Origin: Candidatus Leptovillus gracilis
GTDB lineage: Bacteria > Chloroflexota > Anaerolineae > Promineifilales > Promineifilaceae
NCBI GenBank assembly: GCA_016716065.1
Contig: JADJXA010000007.1
Span: 186,001-250,000, forward strand
DNA length: 64,000 bases
Direction: 5' to 3'
Below the pieces are notes generated by a model. It did not search any database. It worked only from the letters and a program-made list of their open reading frames with translations, and was not told where the DNA came from. Shown in pieces: positions 33,201 to 42,715 of this stretch (the first letter of the stretch is position 1; the number at the start of each line of letters is the position of its first letter). The position numbers were made by a program, and so were the translations under genes.

Positions 33201-34733
33201 CTATCTCCGTAGCCTCTCCCACCGGTTGTGCCATTTCCAGGCGCTGCGTATTTGCTCGCCACCGCCAACCGAGACGATCTTTTGGCTGGCCTGCATACTC
33301 TGATGATGGGCTACCAGCGTGGCTAAAACGGCCGCTTCCATCTCCTGATCCGCCGCCCGGTCCGACATGCTAAACTTATCTTCCACAAACTTGGTGTTGA
33401 AATTGCCCGTCAGGAAACGATGGCTCTCCATCATATGCTGATGGAAAGGGATGTTGGTTTTGACGCCGGTGATGTTGTACTCCTCCAACGCCCGCCGCAT
33501 CCGCAGCACCGCCTCGCCCCGCGTCTCGCCGTAACAAATCAGCTTGCTAATCATCGAATCGTAATAAGGCGTAATCTCATAGCCACGAAAAACGCCAGTG
33601 TCCACGCGCACGCCCGGCCCGGTAGGCAGGCGCATGGTGGAAATAACCCCGGTGGACGGCAGATAATTGTTGTATGGGTCCTCGGCGTTGATGCGGCATT
33701 CAATCGCCCAGCCGCGAATCTGAACGTCCTTTTGCTCGAAGCGCAAACGACGGCCGCGCGCGATGCGCAGTTGTTCCTGAGCAATGTCAATGCCCGTCAC
33801 CAGTTCCGTCACCGGATGCTCCACCTGCAAACGGGTGTTCATCTCCAGGAAATAGAAATTCTTGTCTTTGTCTAGCAAAAACTCAATCGTCCCGGCGTTG
33901 ACGTAGTTGACTGCTTTGGCGGCCGCCACGGCCACCGCGCCCATGCGTTGGCGCAAATCTTCATCCACCACAAACGACGGCGCTTCCTCGATGAGCTTTT
34001 GGTGCCGCCGCTGCAAAGAGCATTCACGCTCACCCAGGAAAATGGTATTGCCGTGGGCGTCGGCCAACAACTGGATTTCGATGTGGCGCGCGTCGGTGAT
34101 CATTTTTTCCAGGTAGACCACGTCATCGCCAAAGGCGGCCAACGCTTCGCGGCGGGCCGCGGCAATGGCGTCCGGCAAATCGGCCGCCTGATGCACGGGG
34201 CGCATCCCCTTACCACCGCCACCGGCGACAGCCTTCACCAGCACCGGATAGCCCATTTTATCGGCCGCGGCCTGCATGTCTTCATCGTTCAGGCCCGGCT
34301 CTGTGCCGGGCACGATGGGCACACCAGCTGCCTTGACCGTTTCGCGGGCTTCTTGCTTGTCGCCCATTATCTTGATGGCGCGGGCGGACGGGCCGACAAA
34401 TACCAGGCCCGCATCCACACAAGCCTGGGCAAACTCGGCGCGCTCGGCCAGGAAGCCGTAGCCAGGATGCACCGCCTGCGCGCCAGAGCGTTTGGCGACA
34501 TCCAGCAGCTTATCCACCCGCAGGTAACTCTCGCGCGCCGGCGGCGGACCGATGTGGTACGCCTCATCGGCAAAACGCACGTGGGGGGCGTTGCGGTCGG
34601 CGTCGGAGTAGACGGCCACGGTTTTGATGCCCAGCTCGTGGCAGGCGCGCAAAACACGCACGGCAATCTCGCCGCGGTTGACAATTAACAATTTATCGAA
34701 TTTTTTCGTGAGTAATCCGTCGTCTCGTTTCAT
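33201..34733 (-). CDS. accC: Biotin carboxylase subunit of acetyl/propionyl-CoA carboxylase
   Basis: 510 residues from the ATG at 34733. An in-frame start upstream (34802) would add 23 residues that are only translated heptamer repeat, so I reject it. The biotin carboxylase domains are complete: FDKLLIVNRGEIAVRVLRA, ATP-grasp with AVAGGGGKGMRPV, catalytic EMNTRLQVEHPVTELVTG and the C-terminal INAEDPYNNYLPS. It carboxylates the biotin of the adjacent carrier protein using ATP and bicarbonate. The large C-terminal extension seen in fused ACC alpha chains is absent. The accC symbol covers the catalytic role; the acyl-CoA substrate is uncertain. Confidence 0.92.
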   Translation of the reverse strand: MKRDDGLLTKKFDKLLIVNRGEIAVRVLRACHELGIKTVAVYSDADRNAPHVRFADEAYHIGPPPARESYLRVDKLLDVAKRSGAQAVHPGYGFLAERAEFAQACVDAGLVFVGPSARAIKIMGDKQEARETVKAAGVPIVPGTEPGLNDEDMQAAADKMGYPVLVKAVAGGGGKGMRPVHQAADLPDAIAAARREALAAFGDDVVYLEKMITDARHIEIQLLADAHGNTIFLGERECSLQRRHQKLIEEAPSFVVDEDLRQRMGAVAVAAAKAVNYVNAGTIEFLLDKDKNFYFLEMNTRLQVEHPVTELVTGIDIAQEQLRIARGRRLRFEQKDVQIRGWAIECRINAEDPYNNYLPSTGVISTMRLPTGPGVRVDTGVFRGYEITPYYDSMISKLICYGETRGEAVLRMRRALEEYNITGVKTNIPFHQHMMESHRFLTGNFNTKFVEDKFSMSDRAADQEMEAAVLATLVAHHQSMQASQKIVSVGGGEQIRSAWKWHNRWERLRR

Positions 34734-34737
34734 GTTA

Positions 34738-34806
34738 TTTCGGATGTGGGATTTCGGATTGATGATGGTTTGCCGCTCTGTCAATCCGAAATCCGAAATC
34801 AAAAAT
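34738..34806. repeat. Heptamer repeats arranged as a 14-bp inverted repeat
   Basis: GGATTTCGGATTGA (34749-34762) and its exact complement (34781-34794) with an 18-nt spacer, followed by further ccgaaat units. It lies between the CT subunit and the biotin carboxylase gene and could form a hairpin in the mRNA. A similar element is at 53817-53858. Confidence 0.8.
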
Positions 34807-36354
34807 CTACAATGGAATGTTGCCGTGTTTCTTTGGCGGGTTGTTGTCCCGTTTGTTTTGCAGCATGTGGAGGGCGTTGATCAGGCGCGGGCGGGTTTCG
34901 CTGGGCAAGATGATGTCGTCTATGTAGCCGCGTTGGGCGGCGATATAGGGATTGGCGAAATGCTCACGGTAATCTTGCACCAGTTCCGCTTTGCGGGCGA
35001 CGGGGTCGTCGGCTTCGGCCAATTCGCGGCGGAAAATGATGTTGACCGCTCCGTCTGGCCCCATCACGGCGATTTCGGCCGTGGGCCAGGCCAGGTTGAG
35101 GTCGGCGCGGATGTGTTTGCTGTTCATGACGCAGTAGGCGCCGCCGTAGGCTTTGCGGGTGACGACGGTGATTTTGGGCACTGTGGCTTCGCAAAAGGCA
35201 TAGAGCAGCTTGGCCCCATGGCGGATGATGCCACCATATTCCTGGGCCACGCCGGGCAAGAAGCCGGGCACGTCTTCAAAGACAATCAGCGGAATGTTGA
35301 AGGCGTCGCAAAAACGGACAAAGCGGGCCGCTTTTTCGCTGCTGTCTATGTCTAACACGCCAGCCAATACCATCGGTTGGTTGGCGACGATGCCCACGCT
35401 GTAGCCGCCCAGTCGGGCGAAACCGACGACGATGTTTTGGGCATAGTGTTCGTGGATTTCGTAAAAGTCGCCGTTGTCTACGATGAGCTTGATGGCGTCT
35501 TTGATGTTGTAGGGTTTGTTGGGGTTGTCGGGGACCAGGGTGTTGAGGCTCTCTTCGGTGCGCAGCGGGTCGTCGCCGTTGGCTTTGAAGGGGGCGTCTT
35601 CCATGTTGTTGGAAGGCAGGAAGCTCATGAGTTCACGGATGAGGTAGAGAGCGTCGGCTTCGGAGTCGCAGGCCATGTGGGAGACGCCGCTCTTGCTGTT
35701 GTGGGTCATGGCGCCGCCCAGTTCTTCAAAGGTTACGTCTTCGCCGGTGACGGTTTTTACCACGTCGGGGCCGGTGATGAACATGTGGCTGGTGTTTTTG
35801 ACCATGAAGATGAAGTCGGTGAGGGCGGGGGAGTAGACAGCGCCGCCAGCGCAGGGTCCCATGATGGCGCTGATCTGGGGCACGACGCCGGAGGCCAGGG
35901 TGTTGCGCAGGAAGATGTCGGCGTAGCCGCCGAGACTAACGACGCCTTCCTGGATGCGCGCCCCACCGGAGTCGTTGATGCCGATGACCGGCGCGCCGTT
36001 TTTCATAGCCATGTCCATGATTTTGCATACTTTTTCGGCATGGACGCCGCTGAGGCTGCCGCCGAAGACAGTGAAATCCTGGCTGAAGACGTAGACAAGA
36101 CGGCCGTCTATGGTCCCCCAACCCGTCACGACACTGTCGCCGAGGTACTGCTGCTTGTCCATGCTGAAGTTGCGTTCACGGTGGATGGCGAAGGCGTCTA
36201 CTTCGTGGAATGATCCACGATCTAGCAGGAGTTCAATGCGTTCGCGGGCGGTTAGTTTGCCTTTGGCTTTGTGCTGGGCGATGCGTTTTTCACCGCCGCC
36301 AAGCTGGGATTGGGCGCGAAGTTCGTTGAGTTTTTCGATTTTGGGGTCTGTCAT
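34807..36354 (-). CDS. Acyl-CoA carboxylase carboxyltransferase subunit (PccB-like)
   Basis: 515 residues, the usual size for PccB/AccD5-type single-chain transferases. Crotonase-like N and C domains with oxyanion glycines: SGGARIQEGVVSLGGYAD, IMGPCAGGAVYSPALTDF, DVPGFLPGVAQEYGGIIRHGAKLLYA (key DVPGFLPG and IIRHGAKLL) and KAYGGAYCVMNSK. It transfers the carboxyl group from biotin to propionyl- or acetyl-CoA. First of three genes forming the carboxylase; AGGAGGG is 12 nt upstream. A role in the methylmalonyl-CoA route or fatty acid synthesis is likely. Confidence 0.92.
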   Translation of the reverse strand: MTDPKIEKLNELRAQSQLGGGEKRIAQHKAKGKLTARERIELLLDRGSFHEVDAFAIHRERNFSMDKQQYLGDSVVTGWGTIDGRLVYVFSQDFTVFGGSLSGVHAEKVCKIMDMAMKNGAPVIGINDSGGARIQEGVVSLGGYADIFLRNTLASGVVPQISAIMGPCAGGAVYSPALTDFIFMVKNTSHMFITGPDVVKTVTGEDVTFEELGGAMTHNSKSGVSHMACDSEADALYLIRELMSFLPSNNMEDAPFKANGDDPLRTEESLNTLVPDNPNKPYNIKDAIKLIVDNGDFYEIHEHYAQNIVVGFARLGGYSVGIVANQPMVLAGVLDIDSSEKAARFVRFCDAFNIPLIVFEDVPGFLPGVAQEYGGIIRHGAKLLYAFCEATVPKITVVTRKAYGGAYCVMNSKHIRADLNLAWPTAEIAVMGPDGAVNIIFRRELAEADDPVARKAELVQDYREHFANPYIAAQRGYIDDIILPSETRPRLINALHMLQNKRDNNPPKKHGNIPL

Positions 36355-36438
36355 GCTGATTTTTTAGCCCTCCTCGGAGAATTTTATACAAAGGAACAAA
36401 GGGACAAAAGGGACGAAGGTTGTTTTTGCTGCTTTTGG

Positions 36439-36861
36439 CTAGGGCGCGTTGTTGTGAAAGTAGGGCGCAACGGCCGTTCTATTGAGCGCCCAACCGGTAA
36501 ATGCCACAAGACCAACGGCCGTCAGGATGTCCAGCGCCAGCGTCTGCCTGGCAGCGGTGGTGAAAAAAAGAATCAGGCCGATTTCGTAGAGCGTGTAGAG
36601 CATGATCGTGAGGGGGATGAGGCGGCGGGTGAACGGCCGTTTCCGCCGCAGCGCCTCCACCAACCCCAGAAAAAACGCACCCCAAACCAGGGCGATGACC
36701 AGACGAAGGGTGGGGTCCGGTTTGGCGGCAAATTCCTGTAATAGATCACGCTGCTGCCCCAAAGCCAGAGCGCGCGCCAAATTCCACACGCCTAAGAGAA
36801 AAACCCCCCAGAGCGTTAAAGTTACGGATCGTGGGCGTCTGCTAGATTGGGCTGGGTACAT
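36439..36861 (-). CDS. Hypothetical four-helix membrane protein
   Basis: 140 residues with hydrophobic stretches at about 15-33, 55-73, 84-102 and 110-127, and a basic segment (ALRRKRPFTRR) between the second and third. No family recognised. It lies alone upstream of the carboxylase genes on the same strand, separated by an oligo-purine tract (near 36885-36925) and two ACGGCCGT copies inside the gene. The start is uncertain because no ribosome site is seen. Confidence 0.6.
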   Translation of the reverse strand: MYPAQSSRRPRSVTLTLWGVFLLGVWNLARALALGQQRDLLQEFAAKPDPTLRLVIALVWGAFFLGLVEALRRKRPFTRRLIPLTIMLYTLYEIGLILFFTTAARQTLALDILTAVGLVAFTGWALNRTAVAPYFHNNAP

Positions 36862-36943
36862 CCTGGCTAGATTGTAACGGACAAAGGCAATAGAGGGTAG
36901 AGATAGAGGGGAGAGATAGAGCGGGGATGTTGCACAGTTTTCT

Positions 36944-38000
36944 TTACGCTACACTTTTGTAGTGGGTGGTGGAGAGGCTGCGTAGGCGGGCGGCGGCTTG
37001 TTCGGCCGTCAGGTCGCGCTGCGCTTCGCCGAGCATTTCAAAGCCGACCATGAATTTTTTTGACGGTGGCCGAGCGTAGTAAGGGAGGGTAGATGTGGGC
37101 GTGAAGCTGCCAGTGTACCGATTCGTTTTCTGCCGCAGCCGCGTCTGGCGCGAAGGGCGCGCCGTGCCAACCGAGGGAATAGGGGAAGCTGGTTTCGAAG
37201 AGGTTGTCGTATTTCGTCAACACCCCTTTGAGGAGGTCGGCCAGGGCGTCCCGTTCGGCGTCGTGCAGATCAGGCAGGCGCAGGACGTGGCGGCGCGGCA
37301 GCAGCAGCAGTTCAAACGGCCAGATGGCCCAAAAGGGCACAACGGCCAGCCAATGGTCGTTGCTCAGGACCAGCCGTTCGACCTGCGCCAGTTCCAGTTC
37401 GGCATAATCGAGCAGCAGGGGACGGCCGTTTGCCTGCCAATACACCCGCTGCTGTTCATCTTCTTTACGGGGTTCGTTGGGCAGCTCAGACAAGGCCCAG
37501 ATCTGGCCGTGCGGGTGCGGGTTGGAGCAGCCCATGATGGCCCCTTTGTTTTCAAACACCTGCACCCAGCGGTAGGTCTGGCCTAATTCGGCCGTCTGGT
37601 CGGCCCACACATTTATCACGCGGCGCACATCGGGCTGGGGCATTTGTGGCAGCGTCAGGTCGTGGCGCGGCGAGAAGCACATCACCCGGCAGACGCCGCG
37701 CACGCTTTGGGTGTGCAGCAGGGGGTGAACGGCCGCTGCTGCCAGCGGTGTGTCCGGCAGCAGCGCGGCGAAATCATTGTCGAAGACAAAGGTGTTTTCG
37801 TAAACCGGGTTGCGCAGGCCGCCGGCCCGTTCGTTACCGGGGCAGAGGTAGCAGGTGGGGTCGTAAGACGGCCGCTGCTCTGGCGGCGTTTTTTCCACCT
37901 GGCCTTGCCACGGCCGTTTCATACGGTGCGGCGAAACCAGCACATACTCACCGGTCAATGGGTTATAACGTCTGTGGGGGTGTTCGGTGGGGTTGAACAT
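36944..38000 (-). CDS. galT: Galactose-1-phosphate uridylyltransferase, frameshifted near the C terminus
   Basis: The intact frame covers 37038-38000 (320 residues) and has GalT hallmarks: RRYNPLTGEYVLVSPHRMKRPWQ (key part RRYNPLTGEYVLVSPHR), zinc ligands CYLCPGN, the catalytic NPHPHGQIW and the late WQLHAHIYPPLLRSATVKK. GalT normally continues KFMVGYEML and so on. Here, after an A7 run (T7 at 37055-37061 on the plus strand), the +1 frame reads KFMVGFEMLGEAQRDL and ends at a stop at 36944. Removing one A gives 351 residues, the family length. The error is either real, a slippage site, or a sequencing indel. GalT swaps UMP between UDP-glucose and galactose-1-phosphate in the Leloir pathway. 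Confidence 0.88.
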
Positions 38001-38013
38001 GGTGCTTTTCCCA

Positions 38014-38095
38014 GGTGTTCAGTGTTCAGTGGTCGCCTGCCAAAAGCCTCCGTACTGAACACTGTTTACTGAACACTGAACACTGTATACAGAAC
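38014..38095. repeat. Heptanucleotide repeat in both orientations
   Basis: gtgttca units at 38014-38031, then actgaac/actgttt units at 38054-38095, i.e. the complement. The two halves can pair. Located between DUF6159 and galT genes. Confidence 0.75.
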
Positions 38096-38110
38096 ATCGC
38101 AAAAACAAGC

Positions 38111-38947
38111 CTACTTCAGCTTGAACGTGTTTTTTATCATTTCCGGCTCGAAGTATTTACTTTCGCCGGTGGTGGCGTATTGGTAAACGGCCGCTGTAAA
38201 GATACCGTTCAACGACGAACTGATCAAGCCCAAGATGATGAGCGCCAGCAGCCCGGCCAACGCCAGCCCTACAGCCAGCCAGGTTAACCCGGCAACGGCC
38301 GTTGCCACAACCAGCGCCACACTCGCCAGAATAACGCCAAAAATCAGCAGACCAAAAATCAGCCCAATGCTGAAATTACCGACAATTTGCTCGCCCCAGG
38401 TCTTTTTCAGCAGTTCCGCGCTGCGTTTCACGCCATCAACCGGACCCACCTTTTCCATGACCAGCACCGGAACCACCAGGAAGGTAGCCACGTTCCAGAC
38501 AAAGCCGATGACGCCGATGACGATTTGCCCGATGAAACCGGCGCGTTCGGAGATGGCTTTTAAGATCATGCCCACCGTAGCGGCAATGACAGCATAGCCA
38601 AAGATAGCGCCGATGTGCTGGAAGGCGATGCGCAGGCCATCGCCCACGGTCGGGTCGCCGCCTTCCAGGCGAATCATGGCCGCGCCCACCAGGGCCGAGT
38701 TAAAGAAGAAGGTGACGAAGTAGAGGAAGATGTAAAAGGCGAAGCCGACGACAAACCCGAGGACCTGGGCGCCACCGGCAAAGATGGCGTCGAAAACGCC
38801 GGCGAACAACATGGGCAGGAAAAAGGTCGCCACCACGATCATGGAGGCGAAAAATGAGATGATCGGAAAGATCGCCAGTTCTTTGTCGGCCAACAATACG
38901 CCCCAACTGGCTTTGACGAGTTCCCAACTGCTGCTAATTCGAGACAT
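38111..38947 (-). CDS. DUF6159 family membrane protein
   Basis: 278 residues from the ATG at 38947, which has an AGGAGTG site; an upstream start adds six residues. Six hydrophobic helices (about 25-50, 57-88, 110-132, 140-170, 195-222, 228-255) with the conserved start SSWELVKASWGVLLADKEL and the mid-protein VMEKVGPVDGVKRSAELLKKTWGEQ. This is the DUF6159 pattern; function unknown. The 5' region (38970-39000) can form a 10-bp stem with one G-U pair. Confidence 0.8.
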   Translation of the reverse strand: MSRISSSWELVKASWGVLLADKELAIFPIISFFASMIVVATFFLPMLFAGVFDAIFAGGAQVLGFVVGFAFYIFLYFVTFFFNSALVGAAMIRLEGGDPTVGDGLRIAFQHIGAIFGYAVIAATVGMILKAISERAGFIGQIVIGVIGFVWNVATFLVVPVLVMEKVGPVDGVKRSAELLKKTWGEQIVGNFSIGLIFGLLIFGVILASVALVVATAVAGLTWLAVGLALAGLLALIILGLISSSLNGIFTAAVYQYATTGESKYFEPEMIKNTFKLK

Positions 38948-38969
38948 TGACTTCACTCCTGTCAAAACA

Positions 38970-39000
38970 GAGTTATCAAGTCTTTAAGATTTGACAACTC
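38970..39000 (-). promoter_or_regulatory. Inverted repeat in the DUF6159 leader
   Basis: GAGTTATCAA (38970-38979) against TTGACAACTC (38991-39000), one G-U or mismatch, 11-nt loop, 23 bp upstream of the ATG. A possible operator or leader hairpin; the remaining gap to 39139 shows nothing else. Confidence 0.4.
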
Positions 39001-39139
39001 TCAATCTTCATTCGTGGTGGGTCATCCACTCATGAAGTCTCCTGTAGATGATAAACAACGATTTCCGCGTGCTATACGTGCTGGCCGGTTATGTTGTTGC
39101 GCCGGCTGCGCTTAGGGTTCATATGTTTTTAACCTGGTG

Positions 39140-39172
39140 AGATTGGACCAATCTCCAAGATTGGTCCAATCT
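39140..39172. terminator. Perfect inverted repeat after the MmyB regulator gene
   Basis: 15-bp arms (left arm AGATTGGACCAATCT) around CCA, located 32 bp after the regulator's stop on the minus strand. No T-run; same structural class as the repeats at 4784 and 20946. Confidence 0.6.
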
Positions 39173-39203
39173 GGAAACTCCAAAGTTAATTGCAAACGAA
39201 CCC

Positions 39204-40109
39204 TTAGCACCAAACCTTGTCCGGCCAGGAACCGATTTGATGGGCTTTGGCCGGGGTATGTAACGCCATTTCGTGGAAGGCAACGGCCGTTGCCTCATCG
39301 CGTGGTATGTGCGTCAGAATTTCCAGGTTGCCAAAGGGGGTGAATGTTACCAACGGCGCAGTGAGAAAACGAAAGCGCCCCATCAGCGACGACCCCATCT
39401 GAAACAATTCCCCACCGTGAAAATAGAGCATCTCCTCATAATACACCTGCTCCCAAAACCAGCGGAAGTCCCGATTCTGGCGCAGATGGGTAAATAACCC
39501 GGTGAAATAATCGGTCATGCGATAAGGCAGCGTCATGCGGCGGAAGTAGATGACGTTGCCCACGGCAAAACGATGCCATACCGGCGGCGACATATGCGCC
39601 CGCACACCGGCAAACCCCTTGGAAAAGATGAAATCCAGCAAATTGTCGCCGCCTGGCTTGCCCAGGCGCGACGACAGGTCAATCTGCGATACCTGGTAAA
39701 GCTGGAGCAATAGCTCATTCACTGCCACCACGTCCAGATACCGGTCTAGCAGCAGCGCCGGCAAACGAATGTCCGCAAGCATTTCCAGGGTTGACGCAAG
39801 AATCTCGCTGGATACTTGTTTGTCGGGGTATATTTGGGGATGATCAAGCCCGGTCGCCAACAAAAAGAAAGTGCGCCGTTCACCTATCGTCAGCTTCAAT
39901 CCATCAGCCAGATTTAGCAAAGTCTGATCGTCCAAAATAGTGCGTTCGCCACGTTCGATTTTGCCGATGACGATTTCGCTAAGTGGTGTTTGCGAATCCT
40001 GCGCCTGAATCGCTTCTGCCAGTCTGGCTTGCGTAAAGCGATCGCCGCTTTCGTCGAACTGCTCTTTGCGCAGCGCCATTACCAGCTTACCAAATTGTTT
40101 GCGATCCAT
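39204..40109 (-). CDS. XRE-family regulator with MmyB-like ligand domain
   Basis: 301 residues. An N-terminal helix-turn-helix (about 1-80, FTQARLAEAIQAQDSQTPLS and VIGKIERGERTILDDQTLLNL) is followed by an MmyB-like PAS-type domain (about 110-290; LPALLLDRYLDVVAVNELLL, RFRFLTAPLVTFTPFGNLEI). MmyB-type regulators were shown to bind fatty acids in some actinobacteria. The gene stands alone on its strand. GGGGGAG directly precedes the ATG. Target genes are unknown; the divergent MFS gene is the obvious candidate. Confidence 0.85.
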   Translation of the reverse strand: MDRKQFGKLVMALRKEQFDESGDRFTQARLAEAIQAQDSQTPLSEIVIGKIERGERTILDDQTLLNLADGLKLTIGERRTFFLLATGLDHPQIYPDKQVSSEILASTLEMLADIRLPALLLDRYLDVVAVNELLLQLYQVSQIDLSSRLGKPGGDNLLDFIFSKGFAGVRAHMSPPVWHRFAVGNVIYFRRMTLPYRMTDYFTGLFTHLRQNRDFRWFWEQVYYEEMLYFHGGELFQMGSSLMGRFRFLTAPLVTFTPFGNLEILTHIPRDEATAVAFHEMALHTPAKAHQIGSWPDKVWC

Positions 40110-40247
40110 ATCTCCCCCTTTTGATTACGGCCGTTATCCATCTTCCATATCAGGCAAAAATCAGTTATGCTGTCACTACGAACCGTATCATTGTAAAACA
40201 ACTTTGCCGCCGCGTGAATGGTTTGCCAAACCAAAGGGAGCCACCCC

Positions 40248-41555
40248 ATGAACCATAAACGAGAAATTACCGGCTGGGCCATGTATGATTGGGCCAATTC
40301 CGCTTTTTCGACGACGGTGGTGACGGCCTTTTTAGGGCCTTATCTGGCAGCGCTCATTGCTTCCAGACCGGGCGGTACGCTGCCTCTGCGCGCCTATCTC
40401 ATTGAACCGGAAGCGTTTTACCCCCTTTGCGTGACAGTTTCTGTGATTTTACAAGTGCTGTTTTTGCCGCTGTTAGGCGCATTGGCCGATCTGACCAACC
40501 TCAAAAAGCGCCTGCTGATTTTGTTTGCCACCATTGGGGCGACGGCGACGATTTTGCTGGGGCTGGTAAGCAGCGGTGACGGCGTGGTGGCCGGTGGACT
40601 GCTGTTTATTCTGGCGAATTTTTCCTTTGGCGCGGCGGTCGTCTTTTACAATGCCTACCTGCCGGACATTGCCCCTCCGGAAGCCCAAGACCGGATTAGT
40701 TCGCTCGGTTTTGCTTATGGGTATGTGGGTGGCGGGCTGCTGCTGGCGTTGAATCTGGCGCTATTTCAACTGTTGGCCGACACGGCCGTCGCCGTTCGTC
40801 TCTCCCTCGCCAGCGCCGGGGTATGGTGGCTGGGATTTACCTGGTTGTACCCCAAACGGCGATTGGTGGAAAGGCAAACGGCCGTTGCCCTGCCACCAGG
40901 CGCCAACTTCCTTACCCACAGCATCCGCCAGTTTGCCCAAACCCTGCGCGACATGTTCTGCCATCACCCGCGCACCCTGCAATTCCTCATCGCCTATCTC
41001 ATCTACAACGACGGCATCATGACCGTCAACACCGTCGCCGCTATCTTCGCCGCCTCGGAATTGGGGATGGGGCCAGAGCAGTTGGTGGGTATCATCCTGA
41101 TGATTCAATTTATGGCTGCCTTGGGCGCGCTGTTCTTCAACAAAGTGGCCGGCCGTATCGGCGCCAAGTGGACAGTGATCATCACCCTGTTCGGCTGGAC
41201 CGGCGTTCTCCTGTACGCCTACGGCTGGCTGACGACGCCGGAACAGGTGTGGGGCTGGGCCGCGGCCGAGGCGTTGGTCCTGGGCAGTTCGCAGGCGCTC
41301 AGTCGTTCGCTGTTTGCCAAGATGGCGCCAACCGGGCAGGAATCCGCCTATTTTGGGCTGTACGAGATCAGCGAACGGGGCACGTCATGGGTGGGGCCGC
41401 TCATCTTTTTTCTGGCGGTGCAGCTTACCGGCAGCGCGCGCGCCGCCCTGCTGCCCCTGACCGCCTTCTTTGTCATCGGCGCGATCATTCTGTTCTTCAC
41501 CGATGTGCGTCAGGCCATCCTGGATGCCGGCAATGAAGCGCCCATCCGGGTTTGA
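40248..41555 (+). CDS. MFS transporter, UMF1/Atg22-like family
   Basis: 435 residues from the ATG at 40248 (AAGGGAG site); an in-frame ATG 30 bp upstream is less likely. The diagnostic N terminus EITGWAMYDWANSAFSTTV, then PLLGALADLTNLKKRLL and a total of 12 helices mark the UMF1 group of major facilitators, related to yeast Atg22. Substrates may be amino acids or peptides. It is divergent from the MmyB regulator (138 bp apart). Confidence 0.88.
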   Translation: MNHKREITGWAMYDWANSAFSTTVVTAFLGPYLAALIASRPGGTLPLRAYLIEPEAFYPLCVTVSVILQVLFLPLLGALADLTNLKKRLLILFATIGATATILLGLVSSGDGVVAGGLLFILANFSFGAAVVFYNAYLPDIAPPEAQDRISSLGFAYGYVGGGLLLALNLALFQLLADTAVAVRLSLASAGVWWLGFTWLYPKRRLVERQTAVALPPGANFLTHSIRQFAQTLRDMFCHHPRTLQFLIAYLIYNDGIMTVNTVAAIFAASELGMGPEQLVGIILMIQFMAALGALFFNKVAGRIGAKWTVIITLFGWTGVLLYAYGWLTTPEQVWGWAAAEALVLGSSQALSRSLFAKMAPTGQESAYFGLYEISERGTSWVGPLIFFLAVQLTGSARAALLPLTAFFVIGAIILFFTDVRQAILDAGNEAPIRV

Positions 41556-41570
41556 ATTTATTACAAAGAA

Positions 41571-41604
41571 ACAAAGGGACAAAGCAGTATCTTTGTCCCT
41601 TTGT
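41571..41604 (+). terminator. Intrinsic terminator of the MFS gene
   Basis: 14-bp arms (ACAAAGGGACAAAG and complement) with a 6-nt loop, then ATTTT. It lies 15 bp after the stop. Confidence 0.85.
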
Positions 41605-41717
41605 ATTTTCCCGCCTCTGCCTGATCTACCAAATTTAGTAGATTTGCCTCAAGAAACCGGCGTTTCGTAACCAGATTTATTTCGCCCTCCCTGGCATACT
41701 AACAGCATCAATAATCC

Positions 41718-41750
41718 AACCAACCAACCAACCAACTAACTAACCAACCC
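41718..41750. repeat. Tetranucleotide repeat (aacc)n
   Basis: About eight near-perfect aacc/aact units immediately before the ATG of the first TVP38 gene. Such tracts can change length by slippage and alter promoter or ribosome-site spacing. Confidence 0.7.
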
Positions 41751-42527
41751 ATGAATCAACATAAATACCGCCAGCGGGGTCGTTGCCCCCTGCCGGGAGG
41801 AGAGAATCTGGTGTTCATTCAACTGCCTGCCGTCAATAACGTGATGTCTGAAAGGGGAAACGGCCGTTTCCCCCTCATCCTCAAACTAGGCAGCGTCGCC
41901 ATCGGGGCGGGTCTGTTGTTCTGGTTCCGCCAACCCATCGGCGATATGTTGGCCATCGTCAGCGACCGGCAGGCTGTCGCCGTCTACCTGTCTCAGTTCG
42001 GCCTGTTGGCCCCGCTGCTGCTGGGTCTCATTCTGGCGCTGCAAGTGATTGTGGCCGCCATCCCCGGCCACGCCCTGATGGTTGGCGGCGGGTACGTACT
42101 CGGCTTTGCCACCGCGTTCTGGATCAATCTGGCGGCGACGGTGTTGGGCAGCCAGTTCGCGTTTCTGTTGGCACGATGGGCGGGACGGCCGTTAGTGGAA
42201 AAGCTGGCCCCGGTAGACATGCTGAATAAATGGTACGACGTCTCGTCCCGAAAAGGGCTGCTTTTCTTCCTGTTCGCCTTCATGATTCCCATCTTCCCCG
42301 CCGACGTGATGAACTACATCGCCGGACTAAGCTCCCTTTCGGCGCGCCGCTTTTTTGTCGCTAATTTGCTGGGTCGCCTGCCCGGTGTGGTGTTGATGAC
42401 GGCCGTTGGCGCTTACGGCTTTCAACTCTCGACCAGCGTCTGGATCGGCATCGCCATCGCCGGGATCGTGATGTTAAGCGCCTGGCGCATCTTTTTCGGC
42501 CAAAAAAGTCAGGAAATAACGGGTTGA
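41751..42527 (+). CDS. TVP38/TMEM64 family membrane protein (first copy)
   Basis: 258 residues. Hydrophobic helices with the SNARE-associated/DedA-like core: IPGHALMVGGGYVLGFATAFWINLAATVLG (key IPGHALMVGGGY and FWINLAATVLG) and the reentrant-loop motif FLFAFMIPIFPADVMNYIAGL. The first 45 residues are not conserved; an internal ATG near residue 32 may be the true start. It overlaps by a few bases an open frame leading to the second copy. TVP38 proteins are thought to act in lipid scrambling or transport. Confidence 0.85.
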   Translation: MNQHKYRQRGRCPLPGGENLVFIQLPAVNNVMSERGNGRFPLILKLGSVAIGAGLLFWFRQPIGDMLAIVSDRQAVAVYLSQFGLLAPLLLGLILALQVIVAAIPGHALMVGGGYVLGFATAFWINLAATVLGSQFAFLLARWAGRPLVEKLAPVDMLNKWYDVSSRKGLLFFLFAFMIPIFPADVMNYIAGLSSLSARRFFVANLLGRLPGVVLMTAVGAYGFQLSTSVWIGIAIAGIVMLSAWRIFFGQKSQEITG

Positions 42528-42715
42528 TCGGCAGACGCGGGTTCGATTTCCCACACAGGCTGTGCAAGCAGAGAAACGAGATCGTACCCAGGCGCACGAA
42601 TTCGCACAAAAACACCACACCAGCACAAGTTTTGGCATATACCATCCAATTACCAGGGGCTTCTAAGCAGAACTTTCGTTTCAGTCACTGCCCCACAACG
42701 ACAGGAGAGAATTTG

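Noticed and set aside
34734..34802. Upstream start of the biotin carboxylase gene
   Set aside because: The extra 23 residues are translated heptamer repeat and absent from the family; the ATG at 34733 fits.
35377..36213. Antisense open frame of 278 codons
   Set aside because: Shadow of the carboxyltransferase gene, composed mostly of Val, Asp, Gly and Phe.
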